From Aureimonas glaciei (lineage in GTDB: Bacteria > Pseudomonadota > Alphaproteobacteria > Rhizobiales > Rhizobiaceae), in the NCBI RefSeq assembly GCF_014643375.1, contig NZ_BMJJ01000013.1, positions 65,663-129,662 on the forward strand: a DNA stretch of 64,000 nt, given 5' to 3'. Both the position numbers and the translations under genes were made by a program. The notes beneath the pieces are model-generated. The model saw nothing but the letters and a program-made list of their open reading frames with translations, ran no database searches and had not been told where the DNA came from. Each line of letters begins with the position of its first letter. Within the stretch, counting starts at the first letter, position 1. Positions 18,368 to 26,968 of the stretch are shown one piece after another.

Positions 18368-19384
18368 TCAGGCCTTCTTGCCGAACAGGCGCAGGCGCGA
18401 AATGCCGCCATCGGGATAGATGTCGAGGCGCACATGGGTGGCGGGCCCCGCCGCCGCCGCCGGCGTGAACTCGGCGATGGCGTCGGCGGCGAGCTTCGTC
18501 TCGCCGAGCAGCAGCGGCCAGGCGGCGCTCGCCGCCTCGATCGCGTCGGTCGCGGGATCAGCGTCGAGGCGGATGGCCTTCAGCGAGAATCGGTCAGGAA
18601 AATTGCCCTTGAAATGGCGGGTGTCGACATGGATGCGCTCGATCGTGCCGGCATGGCCGAGCTTCAGCACGCACCAGTCATTGCCCGGCCGGCGGCGGCG
18701 CGCGGTCTCCCAGCCGTCGCTCATTACGGGTGCGCGGCCGGGCGCCAGCATGTTGGCCGGGGCGCCGTAATGCGCGTCGTTCCAGGCGATGGCCGTGCCG
18801 CCATTCTCCAGCGCCACGAGATTGACAATCTCGTCCGGCGACACCGTCGACCAGTCCTTCTCCACCGTGCCGTAGACGCGCAGCCGCGCGACGCCGCCAT
18901 CGGGATAGATGTGCAGGCGCAGCCAGCTCCAGGGGCGGTCGGACGCGGTCTCGATCACATGATGGCTGTCGCCCTTCAGCGCCCGCCGCTCGACGAGCAC
19001 GGTCCAGTCGCCCTCGCCGGGCTCGCCCTGCGTATCAGCGGCTTCCAGCATGGCCTCGGGCGGAAAATTGCCGGTGAAGAAGGCAGTGTCGATATCGACG
19101 GCGTGGATCCGGCCGCGCTGGCCGAGCTTCACGACGCAAAAATCGTGGCCGGCAACGCGCTTCCTCCGCGACTCCCAGCCGTCCATCCACTTGCCGTTGT
19201 CGTCGAAGCGGTCGGGATAGAAGACCGGTGCCTCGGGAGCGATCAGCCGGCTCTTGTCGGCGAAGAAATCGTCGGTAGCGAAGGTCACCGTGGTGCCGAG
19301 GCGGGGATGGGCGAGGTCGATGCAGCGCTTCAAAAGCGCCTCGGCCTCGGGGGCCGGCGCGGCGGTGATGAAGCGGTCGCTCAT
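18368..19384 (-). CDS. alc: Allantoicase
   Basis: 338 residues with two copies of the allantoicase jelly-roll domain. The halves repeat [21 protein letters not shown] (about residue 68) and [21 protein letters not shown] (about residue 222), each followed by a V-D-T-F-GNFP pattern and an IYPDGG(V/I)(A/S)RLR end. It hydrolyses allantoate to ureidoglycolate and urea. The start overlaps the stop of puuE-uraD by four bases. Confidence 0.95.
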   Translation of the reverse strand: MSDRFITAAPAPEAEALLKRCIDLAHPRLGTTVTFATDDFFADKSRLIAPEAPVFYPDRFDDNGKWMDGWESRRKRVAGHDFCVVKLGQRGRIHAVDIDTAFFTGNFPPEAMLEAADTQGEPGEGDWTVLVERRALKGDSHHVIETASDRPWSWLRLHIYPDGGVARLRVYGTVEKDWSTVSPDEIVNLVALENGGTAIAWNDAHYGAPANMLAPGRAPVMSDGWETARRRRPGNDWCVLKLGHAGTIERIHVDTRHFKGNFPDRFSLKAIRLDADPATDAIEAASAAWPLLLGETKLAADAIAEFTPAAAAGPATHVRLDIYPDGGISRLRLFGKKA

Positions 19385-20808
19385 GCTGTGTCTCCGAAGA
19401 TGCTGTGGATGCGAAGGGTGGCGATCCGCTCGACCTCGCGCGCTGCGGTCGCGCGCTCCGTCTCGGGATCGTTGGGGAGGCGCGCGTCGAAGGCGGCGAG
19501 GATGTCCTCCTTCGTCTTGCCCTTCACGGCGATGATGAAGGGGAAGCCGAAGCGCTGGACATAGCGGGAGTTGAGGTACTCGAAGCGGGCGAGTTCGGCC
19601 GGCGTTAGGCGATCGAGCCCTGCCGAGGCCTGCTCGCCCTGGGACTGCGCGGTCAGTTCGCCGGCCAGCGCGAGGCGCCCGGCCAGGTCCGGATGAGCGC
19701 GCAGGATGCCGAGGCGCTCGTCATCGCTCGCCCGGCGGAAGGCGGTCGTCATCGCGCCGGCAAGGCCCGGCGCGCTGTCGTGCGCGGCGGCCAGGCCGCG
19801 GTCGTAGGCGCGCTCGGAGATGAAGGGCGAATGCTCGAAGACGCCGCCGAACGTCTCGACGAAGGCGTCGCGGTCCATCCGGCTGGGCTGCAGGCCCGGT
19901 GCGTACGGGAAATGCTCGCGCCAGTGGCGGGCGATGTCGATGCGCTTGGCGATCCAGACATCGGGCTTCGAGCCGACATAATCGAGGAAGCGCGCGAGCG
20001 CGGCGGCGCGGCCGGGGCGGCCGACGAGCCGGCAGTGCAGGCCGATGTTCAGCATTTTTGCCGCGCCGGCCTCGCCTTCGGCATAGAGCACGTCGAAGGA
20101 ATCCTTGAGATAGGCGAAGAACTGGTCGCCCGAGTTGAAGCCCTGGGGCGTGGCGAAGCGCATGTCGTTGGTGTCGAGCGTATAGGGCAGGACGAGGAGG
20201 GGGCCGGACGGCGTTTCCTGCCAATAGGGCAAGTCGTCGGCATAGGCGTCGGAGGCGTAGAGAAAGCCGCCTTCCTCGGCGGCAAGGTTCAGGCTGTGGA
20301 GGGAGGAGCGGCCGGTGTACCAGCCGGTCGGGCGCGACCCCGTCACCGCCGTGTGGATCTCGATCGCCTCGCGCATGTGGGCGCGCTCGTCCTCATCGGA
20401 ATAGTCGCGGTAGTCGATCCATTTCAGCCCGTGCGAAGCGATCTCCCAATCCGCCTCCAGCATGGCGGCGACTTGCTCCGGGCTGCGCTCCAGCGCGGTC
20501 GCGACGCCGTAGACGGTGACCGGCATCGCCCTCTCCGTAAACATCCGCCACAGCCGCCAGAAGCCGGCGCGGGCGCCGTATTCGTAGATGGATTCCATGT
20601 TCATGTGGCGCTGCCCGACCCAGGGCGTGGCGCCGACGATCTCCGACAGAAACGCTTCCGAGGCCGCGTCTCCGTGGATCACGGCGTTCTCGCCGCCCTC
20701 CTCGTAATTGACGACGAACTGCACGGCGATCTTCGCGCCCCCCGGCCAGCGCGGATTGGGTGGCGTGCGGCCGTAGCCGCGCATGTCTCGGGGATAGGAG
20801 GGGGCCAT
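19381..20808 (-). CDS. puuE-uraD: Allantoinase PuuE fused to OHCU decarboxylase UraD
   Basis: 475 residues from the ATG at 20808; a longer non-ATG frame to 20847 is less likely. Residues 1 to about 305 are a PuuE-type polysaccharide-deacetylase-like allantoinase (YPRDMRGYGRTPPNPRWPGG, EEGGENAVIHGD, SHGLKWIDYRDYS, GWYTGRSS, HCRLVGRPGRA). Residues from about 315 on are the OHCU decarboxylase domain (FVETFGGVFEHSPFISERA, RAHPDLAGRLA, NSRYVQRFGFPFIIAVKGK). Together they turn OHCU into S-allantoin and then open the ring to allantoate. Fusion puts two steps, one of them with an unstable substrate, on one chain. It heads the puuE-uraD/alc/allA unit. Confidence 0.94.
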   Translation of the reverse strand: MAPSYPRDMRGYGRTPPNPRWPGGAKIAVQFVVNYEEGGENAVIHGDAASEAFLSEIVGATPWVGQRHMNMESIYEYGARAGFWRLWRMFTERAMPVTVYGVATALERSPEQVAAMLEADWEIASHGLKWIDYRDYSDEDERAHMREAIEIHTAVTGSRPTGWYTGRSSLHSLNLAAEEGGFLYASDAYADDLPYWQETPSGPLLVLPYTLDTNDMRFATPQGFNSGDQFFAYLKDSFDVLYAEGEAGAAKMLNIGLHCRLVGRPGRAAALARFLDYVGSKPDVWIAKRIDIARHWREHFPYAPGLQPSRMDRDAFVETFGGVFEHSPFISERAYDRGLAAAHDSAPGLAGAMTTAFRRASDDERLGILRAHPDLAGRLALAGELTAQSQGEQASAGLDRLTPAELARFEYLNSRYVQRFGFPFIIAVKGKTKEDILAAFDARLPNDPETERATAAREVERIATLRIHSIFGDTA

Positions 20809-20843
20809 GTCTGCGAACGATCTCAATTGGAGGACGATCAGGC

Positions 20844-21263
20844 TCAATCGAGCCCAACGATGGCACGGACCCGCTTCATCACGGCGTCTAGGATAGTCTT
20901 GTCGATCTGACCGACGAGCGAAGCTTGGCTCGCACTGATGGCGGCGATCTTGGCAACCCGGATGCGGGATGGAATGGCAAGGCCGAAATCGGCATGGGAG
21001 GGGCCCACATCCACGTCTTCCGGCCAGGGTTCATGTCCCGCGCCGGTTATCATGACGACCCACAACAGGCCGAACCGGCTGGACGTGGTACCGTTCGAAA
21101 CGACGAGCCCGGGCCGGTTTCTGGTTCGATTGGTTTCCACGAACGGAAAGGGCACCCTCACGATATCGCCGCGCCTAAAGATTGGCGTAGCCCTTCTCGT
21201 CCTCTTCGCTGTCCCACTCGGTGAACGTCGCAAAAGGGTTGCTGAAGATATCGCCGTCAGCAC
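20844..21263 (-). CDS. MazF/PemK-like toxin
   Basis: Up to 139 residues. The conserved PemK/MazF core is clear: FRRGDIVRVPFPF, RPGLVVSNG, LLWVVMIT, IPSRIRVAKIAAISAS and a C-terminal helix VMKRVRAIVGL. Family members are usually ribosome-dependent or free RNA endonucleases. The start is uncertain. The core begins within a few codons of the antitoxin stop, but there is no ATG, GTG or TTG close to it. The nearest in-frame starts are TTG at 21233 and ATG at 21263, both inside the antitoxin gene, so translation must overlap the antitoxin by 60-90 bases or use a rare codon. Confidence 0.85.
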   Translation of the reverse strand: MLTAISSATLLRRSPSGTAKRTRRATPIFRRGDIVRVPFPFVETNRTRNRPGLVVSNGTTSSRFGLLWVVMITGAGHEPWPEDVDVGPSHADFGLAIPSRIRVAKIAAISASQASLVGQIDKTILDAVMKRVRAIVGLD

Positions 21264-21390
21264 GCATCATCACCACGCGATCGCCCTCGATGACATAAAC
21301 CAGTTCATCCCCTTCCTTGAGATTGAGCGCCTTGCGCACGGGCTGGGGGATGGTGGTTTGGGACTTGGAACTGAGCCTGCTCGTGATCAT
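21175..21390 (-). CDS. AbrB/MazE-type antitoxin
   Basis: 71 residues from the ATG at 21390, which has a GAGGAG ribosome site. A longer frame to 21453 adds 21 residues covering the operator region and is unlikely. The swapped-hairpin AbrB domain is seen in SRLSSKSQTTIPQPVRKAL and EGDELVYVIEGDRVVMM. The acidic C-terminus (FTEWDSEEDEKGYANL) is the expected toxin-binding tail. It precedes the toxin in the usual antitoxin-first order and probably represses its own promoter. Confidence 0.85.
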   Translation of the reverse strand: MITSRLSSKSQTTIPQPVRKALNLKEGDELVYVIEGDRVVMMRADGDIFSNPFATFTEWDSEEDEKGYANL

Positions 21391-21424
21391 CACGGAACTC
21401 CTCTTCGCAGAGTTTCGATGAGAA

Positions 21425-21447
21425 GAGGTAAGATATTTCCTTACCTC
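21425..21447 (-). promoter_or_regulatory. Antitoxin operator palindrome
   Basis: GAGGTAAG at 21425-21432 and CTTACCTC at 21440-21447, a perfect 8-bp inverted repeat with a 7-base AT-rich centre, lie 35 bases upstream of the antitoxin ATG. Position and symmetry fit an autoregulatory operator for the AbrB-type antitoxin. The AT-rich centre could include the -10 region. Confidence 0.5.
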
Positions 21448-21547
21448 CGACAACGGCCATAGTGAGCACCAAGCTTTGGCTCTGGACGCCGCCGCCTGGC
21501 CCGTTGCACACTGGCTTTACCAGATGGTCAAAAACGAAGGTCGCTGC

Positions 21548-21916
21548 ATGTCGCAAAACGAGGAGGGACGGCTGACGACGCATGTCCTCGACACCAGCCT
21601 CGGCCAGCCCGCCGCGGGCCTGGCGGTGACCTTGTTTGCCATCGACTTGGACGGCCAGAGGACGCCGCTCGTCACGGCGGAGACGAACGCCGACGGCCGC
21701 TGCGATTCGCCGCTTCTCGCCGGCGAGGCCTTCGTGCCCGGCCGGTACGAGATCGTCTTCGCCGCCGGCCCTTATCTCGCGGCGACCATGCCCGCCGGGG
21801 GCGCCGCGCCCTTCTTCGACGACATCGCCGTGCGCTTCAGCGCGACCGCGCGGCGGCACTACCACGTGCCGCTCCTGCTCTCGCCCTACGGCTATTCGAC
21901 CTATCGGGGCAGCTGA
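21548..21916 (+). CDS. hiuH: 5-hydroxyisourate hydrolase
   Basis: 122 residues from the ATG at 21548. A longer frame from 21476 adds unrelated residues. It is a transthyretin-like protein: LTTHVLDTSLGQPAAGLAV near the N-terminus, LLAGEAFVPGRYEIVF, HYHVPLLLSPYGYSTYRGS at the end. The YRGS tail and the catalytic His (TTHVLD), Arg (NADGRCD) and His (HYHVP) are present. It converts 5-hydroxyisourate to OHCU, the substrate of UraD encoded nearby on the other strand. xdhA follows after 3 bases. Confidence 0.95.
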   Translation: MSQNEEGRLTTHVLDTSLGQPAAGLAVTLFAIDLDGQRTPLVTAETNADGRCDSPLLAGEAFVPGRYEIVFAAGPYLAATMPAGGAAPFFDDIAVRFSATARRHYHVPLLLSPYGYSTYRGS

Positions 21917-21919
21917 GCC

Positions 21920-23374
21920 ATGCGCTTCGATTCCGCCACGCCGATCCGCTACATTCTCAATGGGGAAGAGCGCGAGATTTCCGGCGTGAAGCCGACGACG
22001 ACGGTGCTGAATCACCTGCGCCAGACGGAGCGGCTGACCGGCACGAAGGAAGGCTGCGCCGAGGGCGATTGCGGCGCCTGCACCGTCCTGATGCTCGAGC
22101 CGGACGGGCAGAACGGCCTGCGCCGCCGCGCCGTCAATGCCTGCATCCAGTTCGTGCCCTCGCTGCACGGGCGGGCGATCGAGACCGTCGAGCATCTCGG
22201 CCGCGATGGGCCGCATGCGATCCAGACCGCCATGGTCGAGACCCATGCCAGCCAATGCGGCTTCTGCACGCCGGGCTTCGTCATGCAGCTCTATGCCGGC
22301 TGGCTGAACGGCGCGATCTCGGACCGGCAGAAGGTCAAGGACGCCATCTCCGGCAATCTCTGCCGCTGCACCGGCTACGGTCCGATCGTCGAGGCCGGCC
22401 TGCGCCTCGCCGCGACGCCGCTGCCGGACACGGCAAAGGCCGACGCCGCGGTGGCGCAGCACCTCCAGGCCCTGCGCGGGGAGGGTGTGTTTCGCTATGC
22501 GGGCGCGGGCGGTCTCTGGCTGTCGCCGGGCGATGTCGACGATCTCGCCGACGCCTATGCGGCGCACCCCGAAGCCGTGATGGTCGCGGGGGCGACGGAT
22601 GTCGGCCTGTGGGTGACGAAACAGCACCGCGACCTGCCCGTGATGATCGACGTCTCGCGCGTCGCCGATCTCCGGATGATCGAGGAGGCCGGCGGCAGCC
22701 TGTTCATCGGCGCGGCGGTGACGCACCGCGACGCGCAGAAAAAGCTCGCGGCGCTGCATCCGGCGCTCGGCGAACTCGTCCGGCGCTTTGCTGGGGCGCA
22801 GATCCGCAATGCCGGCACGGTCGGCGGCAACATCGCCAACGGCTCGCCGATCGGCGACTGGCCGCCGGCCTTCATCGCGCTCGGCGCACGGCTGCACCTG
22901 CGCCAGGGCGACGAGGCGCGCAACCTGGCGCTGGAGGATTTCTTCCTCGCCTATGGCCGGCAGGACCGGGCGCCGGGCGAGTTCGTCACGGCGGTGGAAG
23001 TGCCGGGGCTCTTCGCCCACCAGCGCTTCTTCTGCCACAAGATCTCCAAGCGCTTCGATTCCGACATTTCCGCCGTGCTGGCGGCGCTGCGGCTGACCTT
23101 CGAGGGTGACACGATCATCGACGCGCGCCTGGCCTTCGGCGGCATGGCGGCGACACCGAAGCGCGCGCTCGGCGCCGAGGCGGCGCTCGTCGGCCGGGCC
23201 TTCGATGCCGAAGCGATTGCCCTCGCCGCGGCCGCTCTGGCCGAGGATTTCCAGCCGCTGGACGACATGCGCGCCTCATCCGCCTATCGCCTGACCGTGG
23301 CGCGGAACCTCCTGACGCGCTTCCGCCTGGAGCATGAAGGTGGCACCGCGACGCGCGTGCTGGACGTCGCGTGA
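21920..23374 (+). CDS. xdhA: Xanthine dehydrogenase small subunit (Fe-S/FAD)
   Basis: 484 residues. The N-terminal plant-type 2Fe-2S domain has GCAEGDCGACTVL near residue 46. The second cluster has SQCGFCTPGF and GNLCRCTGYGP near 110-155. The FAD-binding domain spans about 190-360 (VAGATDVGLWVTKQ, FAGAQIRNAGTVGGNIANGS), and a CO-dehydrogenase flavoprotein C-terminal domain follows. It passes electrons from the molybdenum site to NAD+ via FAD. It partners XdhB, whose start overlaps the xdhA stop. Confidence 0.96.
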   Translation: MRFDSATPIRYILNGEEREISGVKPTTTVLNHLRQTERLTGTKEGCAEGDCGACTVLMLEPDGQNGLRRRAVNACIQFVPSLHGRAIETVEHLGRDGPHAIQTAMVETHASQCGFCTPGFVMQLYAGWLNGAISDRQKVKDAISGNLCRCTGYGPIVEAGLRLAATPLPDTAKADAAVAQHLQALRGEGVFRYAGAGGLWLSPGDVDDLADAYAAHPEAVMVAGATDVGLWVTKQHRDLPVMIDVSRVADLRMIEEAGGSLFIGAAVTHRDAQKKLAALHPALGELVRRFAGAQIRNAGTVGGNIANGSPIGDWPPAFIALGARLHLRQGDEARNLALEDFFLAYGRQDRAPGEFVTAVEVPGLFAHQRFFCHKISKRFDSDISAVLAALRLTFEGDTIIDARLAFGGMAATPKRALGAEAALVGRAFDAEAIALAAAALAEDFQPLDDMRASSAYRLTVARNLLTRFRLEHEGGTATRVLDVA

Positions 23375-25791
23375 CGGCGGCGATGGATCATCCCGACGGC
23401 GAGAGCCGGGTGCAGGACCGCGGCATGGCCGGCACGGTCTCGCCCGAGGCCTTGGCCGAGACGGCCCCGCCGGCGCAGGCGGCGATCACCGGCGGCGTCG
23501 CCGTGGCGCTCGCCCATGACAGCGCGGCGAAGCATGTCTCGGGCGCGGCTCGCTACATCGACGACGACCCCGAGCTGCCAGGCACGCTGCGGGTCTACAT
23601 CGCCATGTCGACCCGGGCGCATGCGCGGATCACCGGCATGGATCTTGCCGCCGTCCGCACCGCCGAGGGCGTCGTCGCGGTGCTGTCGGCGGCCGACATT
23701 CCCGGGATTAACGACTATTCCCCGGTCTTCGGCGACGATCCGATCTTCGCCGAAGATACCGTCGAGTATGTCGGCCAATCGATCTTCGCCGTCGCGGCCG
23801 AAACGCTGGGCACGGCGAGGGCGGCGGCAAAGCTGGCGGTGATCGGCTACGAGGATCGTCCGGCGGCGATCTCGATCGACGCCGCCGAGAAACTGGCCGA
23901 CGAAGCGGGCGCCGATCTTCTGCCGCCGCACGAAATGCGGCTCGGCGACGTCGAGGCCGCTCTGGCGGCAGCGCCGCGGCGCCTTGCCGGCACGCTCGAT
24001 CTCGGCGGCCAGGACCACTTCTACCTCGAGGGCCAGATCGCCGTGGCGATCCCCGGCGAGGACGGCGACATGCTGGTGCGCTCCTCGACCCAGCATCCTT
24101 CCGAAGTCCAGCACAATGTCGCCAAGGCCTTGGGGCTTGCCGACCATGCGGTGACGGTGGAAGTCCGGCGCATGGGCGGCGGTTTCGGCGGCAAGGAAAG
24201 CCAGCCGGCGCTGTTCGCCGCGGTGGCCGCGCTGGTGGCGCAGAAGACCGGCCGGCCGGCGAAATGCCGCCTCGACCGCGACGACGACATGGAGATGACC
24301 GGCAAGCGGCACGAGGCACGGATCCGCTACGCCGTCGGCTATGCCGAGGACGGGAAGATCGCGGCGATGGACGCCGAACACTTCATCCGCTGCGGCTATT
24401 CCAAGGACCTGTCAGGCGCCATTGCAGACCGGGCGATGTTCCATGCCGACAATGCTTATGCCCTGCCGGCGGCGCGCATCCATTCGCGCCGGCTGAAGAC
24501 ACACACGGTCTCCAACACCGCGTTTCGTGGGTTCGGCGGGCCGCAGGGCATGGTCGGCATCGAGCGCGCGCTCGACCGCATCGCCTTCGATCTCAGCATG
24601 GACCCGCTCGACGTCCGGAAGCGCAATTTCTACCCGGCCGATGGCGCGGCGCTGACGCCCTACCACATGGCGGTGACGGACTCGGTCATCGGCGAGATCG
24701 TGGACGAGCTCGAAGCCTCCAGCGACTACCGCGCCCGGCGCGAAGCGGTGAAGGCCTTCAACGCGGCCAACCCGGTGCTGAAGAAGGGGCTGGCGCTGAC
24801 GCCGGTGAAATTCGGCATTTCCTTCACCACCAGCCATCTCAACCAGGCCGGCGCGCTCGTGCATGTCTACAAGGACGGCTCGGTGCACCTGAACCACGGC
24901 GGCACCGAGATGGGGCAGGGCCTGTTCACCAAGGTGGCGCAGGTCGTGGCGGAGGAATTCCAGATCGACGTCGGACAGGTGAAGATCACCGCCACGACGA
25001 CCGGCAAGGTGCCAAACACCTCGGCCACCGCCGCCTCGTCGGGCTCCGACCTCAACGGCATGGCCGCGCAGGCCGCGGCGCGCACGATCAAGAAACGGCT
25101 GATCGCCTATGCCGCCGGCCAATATGACGTGCCTCCGGAGTGCATCATCTTCCTGCCGAACCGGGTGCGGATCGGCACGCAAGAAAAGCGCTTTTCCGAC
25201 CTCGTCGCGGAGGCCTATCTCGCCCGCGTGTCGCTGTCCTCGACCGGCTTCTATGCCACGCCCGGCATTGCCTACGACCGGGAGAGCGCCACCGGCACGC
25301 CCTTCTACTATTTCGCCTATGGCGCGGCGTGCTCGGAAGTCGTGATCGACACGTTGACCGGGGAAAACCGGCTCTTGCGCGCCGACATCCTGCACGATGT
25401 CGGGAAATCGCTGAACCCGGCGCTGGATCTCGGCCAGATCGAGGGCGGCTTCGTCCAGGGCATGGGCTGGCTGACCACCGAGGAGCTCTGGTGGGACAAG
25501 GCCGGCCGGCTCCGCACGCACGCCCCGTCCACTTACAAGATTCCGACCGCCAACGACCGCCCCGACGATTTTCGCGTCTCCCTCTGGGCCAAGGGCGAGA
25601 ACCGTGCCGAAACCATCTACCGCTCCAAGGCGGTGGGCGAGCCGCCCTTCATGCTGGCGATCTCGGTGTTTTCGGCGCTGACGGATGCGGTGTGCGCGGC
25701 AGGAGACGGCCGGGCGTTTCCCGATCTCGACGCCCCGGCGACACCAGAGCGGATTCTCGCCGCCGTGGACGCCGTGCGGAGGGGCGGGTGA
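23371..25791 (+). CDS. xdhB: Xanthine dehydrogenase large subunit (molybdenum)
   Basis: 806 residues from a GTG at 23371 overlapping the xdhA stop; the ATG at 23383 would give 802. It carries the molybdopterin domains. Visible active-site regions are GGQDHFYLEGQ, RMGGGFGGKES, the substrate-binding arginine in NTAFRGFGGPQGM, GGTEMGQGLFTKVAQ, ATAASSGSDLNGMA, GQIEGGFVQGMGW and the catalytic glutamate in KAVGEPPFM. It oxidises hypoxanthine and xanthine to urate. The sulfurated cofactor is supplied by XdhC, encoded after the type C repeat. Confidence 0.96.
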   Translation: MTAAMDHPDGESRVQDRGMAGTVSPEALAETAPPAQAAITGGVAVALAHDSAAKHVSGAARYIDDDPELPGTLRVYIAMSTRAHARITGMDLAAVRTAEGVVAVLSAADIPGINDYSPVFGDDPIFAEDTVEYVGQSIFAVAAETLGTARAAAKLAVIGYEDRPAAISIDAAEKLADEAGADLLPPHEMRLGDVEAALAAAPRRLAGTLDLGGQDHFYLEGQIAVAIPGEDGDMLVRSSTQHPSEVQHNVAKALGLADHAVTVEVRRMGGGFGGKESQPALFAAVAALVAQKTGRPAKCRLDRDDDMEMTGKRHEARIRYAVGYAEDGKIAAMDAEHFIRCGYSKDLSGAIADRAMFHADNAYALPAARIHSRRLKTHTVSNTAFRGFGGPQGMVGIERALDRIAFDLSMDPLDVRKRNFYPADGAALTPYHMAVTDSVIGEIVDELEASSDYRARREAVKAFNAANPVLKKGLALTPVKFGISFTTSHLNQAGALVHVYKDGSVHLNHGGTEMGQGLFTKVAQVVAEEFQIDVGQVKITATTTGKVPNTSATAASSGSDLNGMAAQAAARTIKKRLIAYAAGQYDVPPECIIFLPNRVRIGTQEKRFSDLVAEAYLARVSLSSTGFYATPGIAYDRESATGTPFYYFAYGAACSEVVIDTLTGENRLLRADILHDVGKSLNPALDLGQIEGGFVQGMGWLTTEELWWDKAGRLRTHAPSTYKIPTANDRPDDFRVSLWAKGENRAETIYRSKAVGEPPFMLAISVFSALTDAVCAAGDGRAFPDLDAPATPERILAAVDAVRRGG

Positions 25792-25813
25792 GAACGGCCG
25801 CCCACGGCGACGC

Positions 25814-26022
25814 TCGCTTCTTCTCCCCTCCGGGGAGAAGGTCGCGGCAGCGGGAAGAGGGGCGGCGCCAGCCGGCCGACGTCTGTCGAGCTGGATTGGC
25901 TCTGTTCGCCCAATGGGCTGTCGCAACCCTGATACGACAGCTGCTGTCTTCGGAATGTGTGTACGCCTGCGGCGTCCCCTCTCCCCGCTGCCGCGACCCT
26001 CTCCCCGTCGGGGAGAGGAAAG
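25814..26022. repeat. Intergenic inverted repeat, type C
   Basis: Two arms of about 53 bases in inverted orientation enclose about 100 bases, between xdhB and xdhC. The left arm is TTCTCCCCTCCGGGGAGAAG followed by GTCGCGGCAGCGGGAAGAGG. The right arm has the same plan with CTCTCCCCGTCGGGGAGAGG and GCTGCCGCGACC. The arms match the right arm of the type B copy. It occupies nearly the whole 271-base gap, in which I see nothing else. Confidence 0.8.
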
Positions 26023-26062
26023 CAGCGTCGGCCTTGCGCCCACCGTCGACCGGACCCGTGCG

Positions 26063-26968
26063 ATGACCGACCTCACGGCCCAGTTCCACACCCTCCTCGC
26101 CTCGGGCGAGCCCGCCATCCTCGTGCGCGTCGAAACCGCCCTCGGCTCGACGCCGCGGGAGGCGGGCGCAACCATGATCGTCACCCGCGACAGGACGACC
26201 GGCACCGTCGGCGGCGGGGCGCTGGAGCTTCTGGGGATCGAGCGGGCGCGGGCGATGATCGCGGCGGGCGAGAGCGAGGCTACGCTCGCCGTGCCGCTGG
26301 GGCCGCGGATCGGTCAGTGCTGCGGCGGGCATGTGACGCTGGCGCTTGCCGCGGTCGATGCCGCGCTGATCGCGGCTGAAGAGGCGCGCGATCGCTGCCT
26401 TGCCGCGGCGCGCCCGGCCGTGCTGATCTTCGGCGCCGGCCATACCGGTCAGGCGCTGGCCCGGGCGCTGGCGCTGCTGCCGCTCGACGTCGGCGTCGTC
26501 GACACCCGCCCGGACGCGCTCGCGGCCCTGCCGGAGGGTGTCGACGCCCGCGCTCTGGCGCTGCCCGAGGCGGCCGTCGCCGCGGCGCAGCCGGGCACGG
26601 CCTTCCTGGTGATGACGCACGACCACGCGCTCGACTTCCTCATCGCCGCGCAGGCGCTGGGGCGAGGGGACGCCGCCTATGTCGGCATGATCGGCTCGGC
26701 GACCAAGCGCGAGAAATTTCGCCGGCATCTGCGCGAGGCCGGCACCGAGGCGCTGATCGATCGGCTCGTCCTGCCGATCGGCGGGTCGGCGGTGCGCGAC
26801 AAGCGGCCGGAAGTGATCGCGGCGATGACGGCGGCAGAACTCGTCGTAACCCTACTGGGGAAGGCTGAGGAAAAAATGTCCATTGCCTTGGCGACAGGCA
26901 CATCGCAGTGCAATAGTGAGCTTATCGCCTCCGTCCAGCCGAAAGGACGCCATGCCCGCGCGTCTTGA
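26063..26968 (+). CDS. xdhC: Xanthine dehydrogenase accessory protein XdhC
   Basis: 301 residues from the ATG at 26063. The N-terminal XdhC/CoxI domain has VRVETALGSTPREAGATMIV and the cysteine motif GQCCGGHV. The C-terminal Rossmann domain has LIFGAGHTGQALARAL and VMTHDHALDF, YVGMIGSATKR. It binds molybdenum cofactor, helps sulfuration and inserts it into XdhB. About 30 residues after the usual end (from MSIALATG) look unrelated to the family, and the gene runs 17 bases into the following ABC transporter gene, so the original stop may have been lost. Confidence 0.93.
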   Translation: MTDLTAQFHTLLASGEPAILVRVETALGSTPREAGATMIVTRDRTTGTVGGGALELLGIERARAMIAAGESEATLAVPLGPRIGQCCGGHVTLALAAVDAALIAAEEARDRCLAAARPAVLIFGAGHTGQALARALALLPLDVGVVDTRPDALAALPEGVDARALALPEAAVAAAQPGTAFLVMTHDHALDFLIAAQALGRGDAAYVGMIGSATKREKFRRHLREAGTEALIDRLVLPIGGSAVRDKRPEVIAAMTAAELVVTLLGKAEEKMSIALATGTSQCNSELIASVQPKGRHARAS

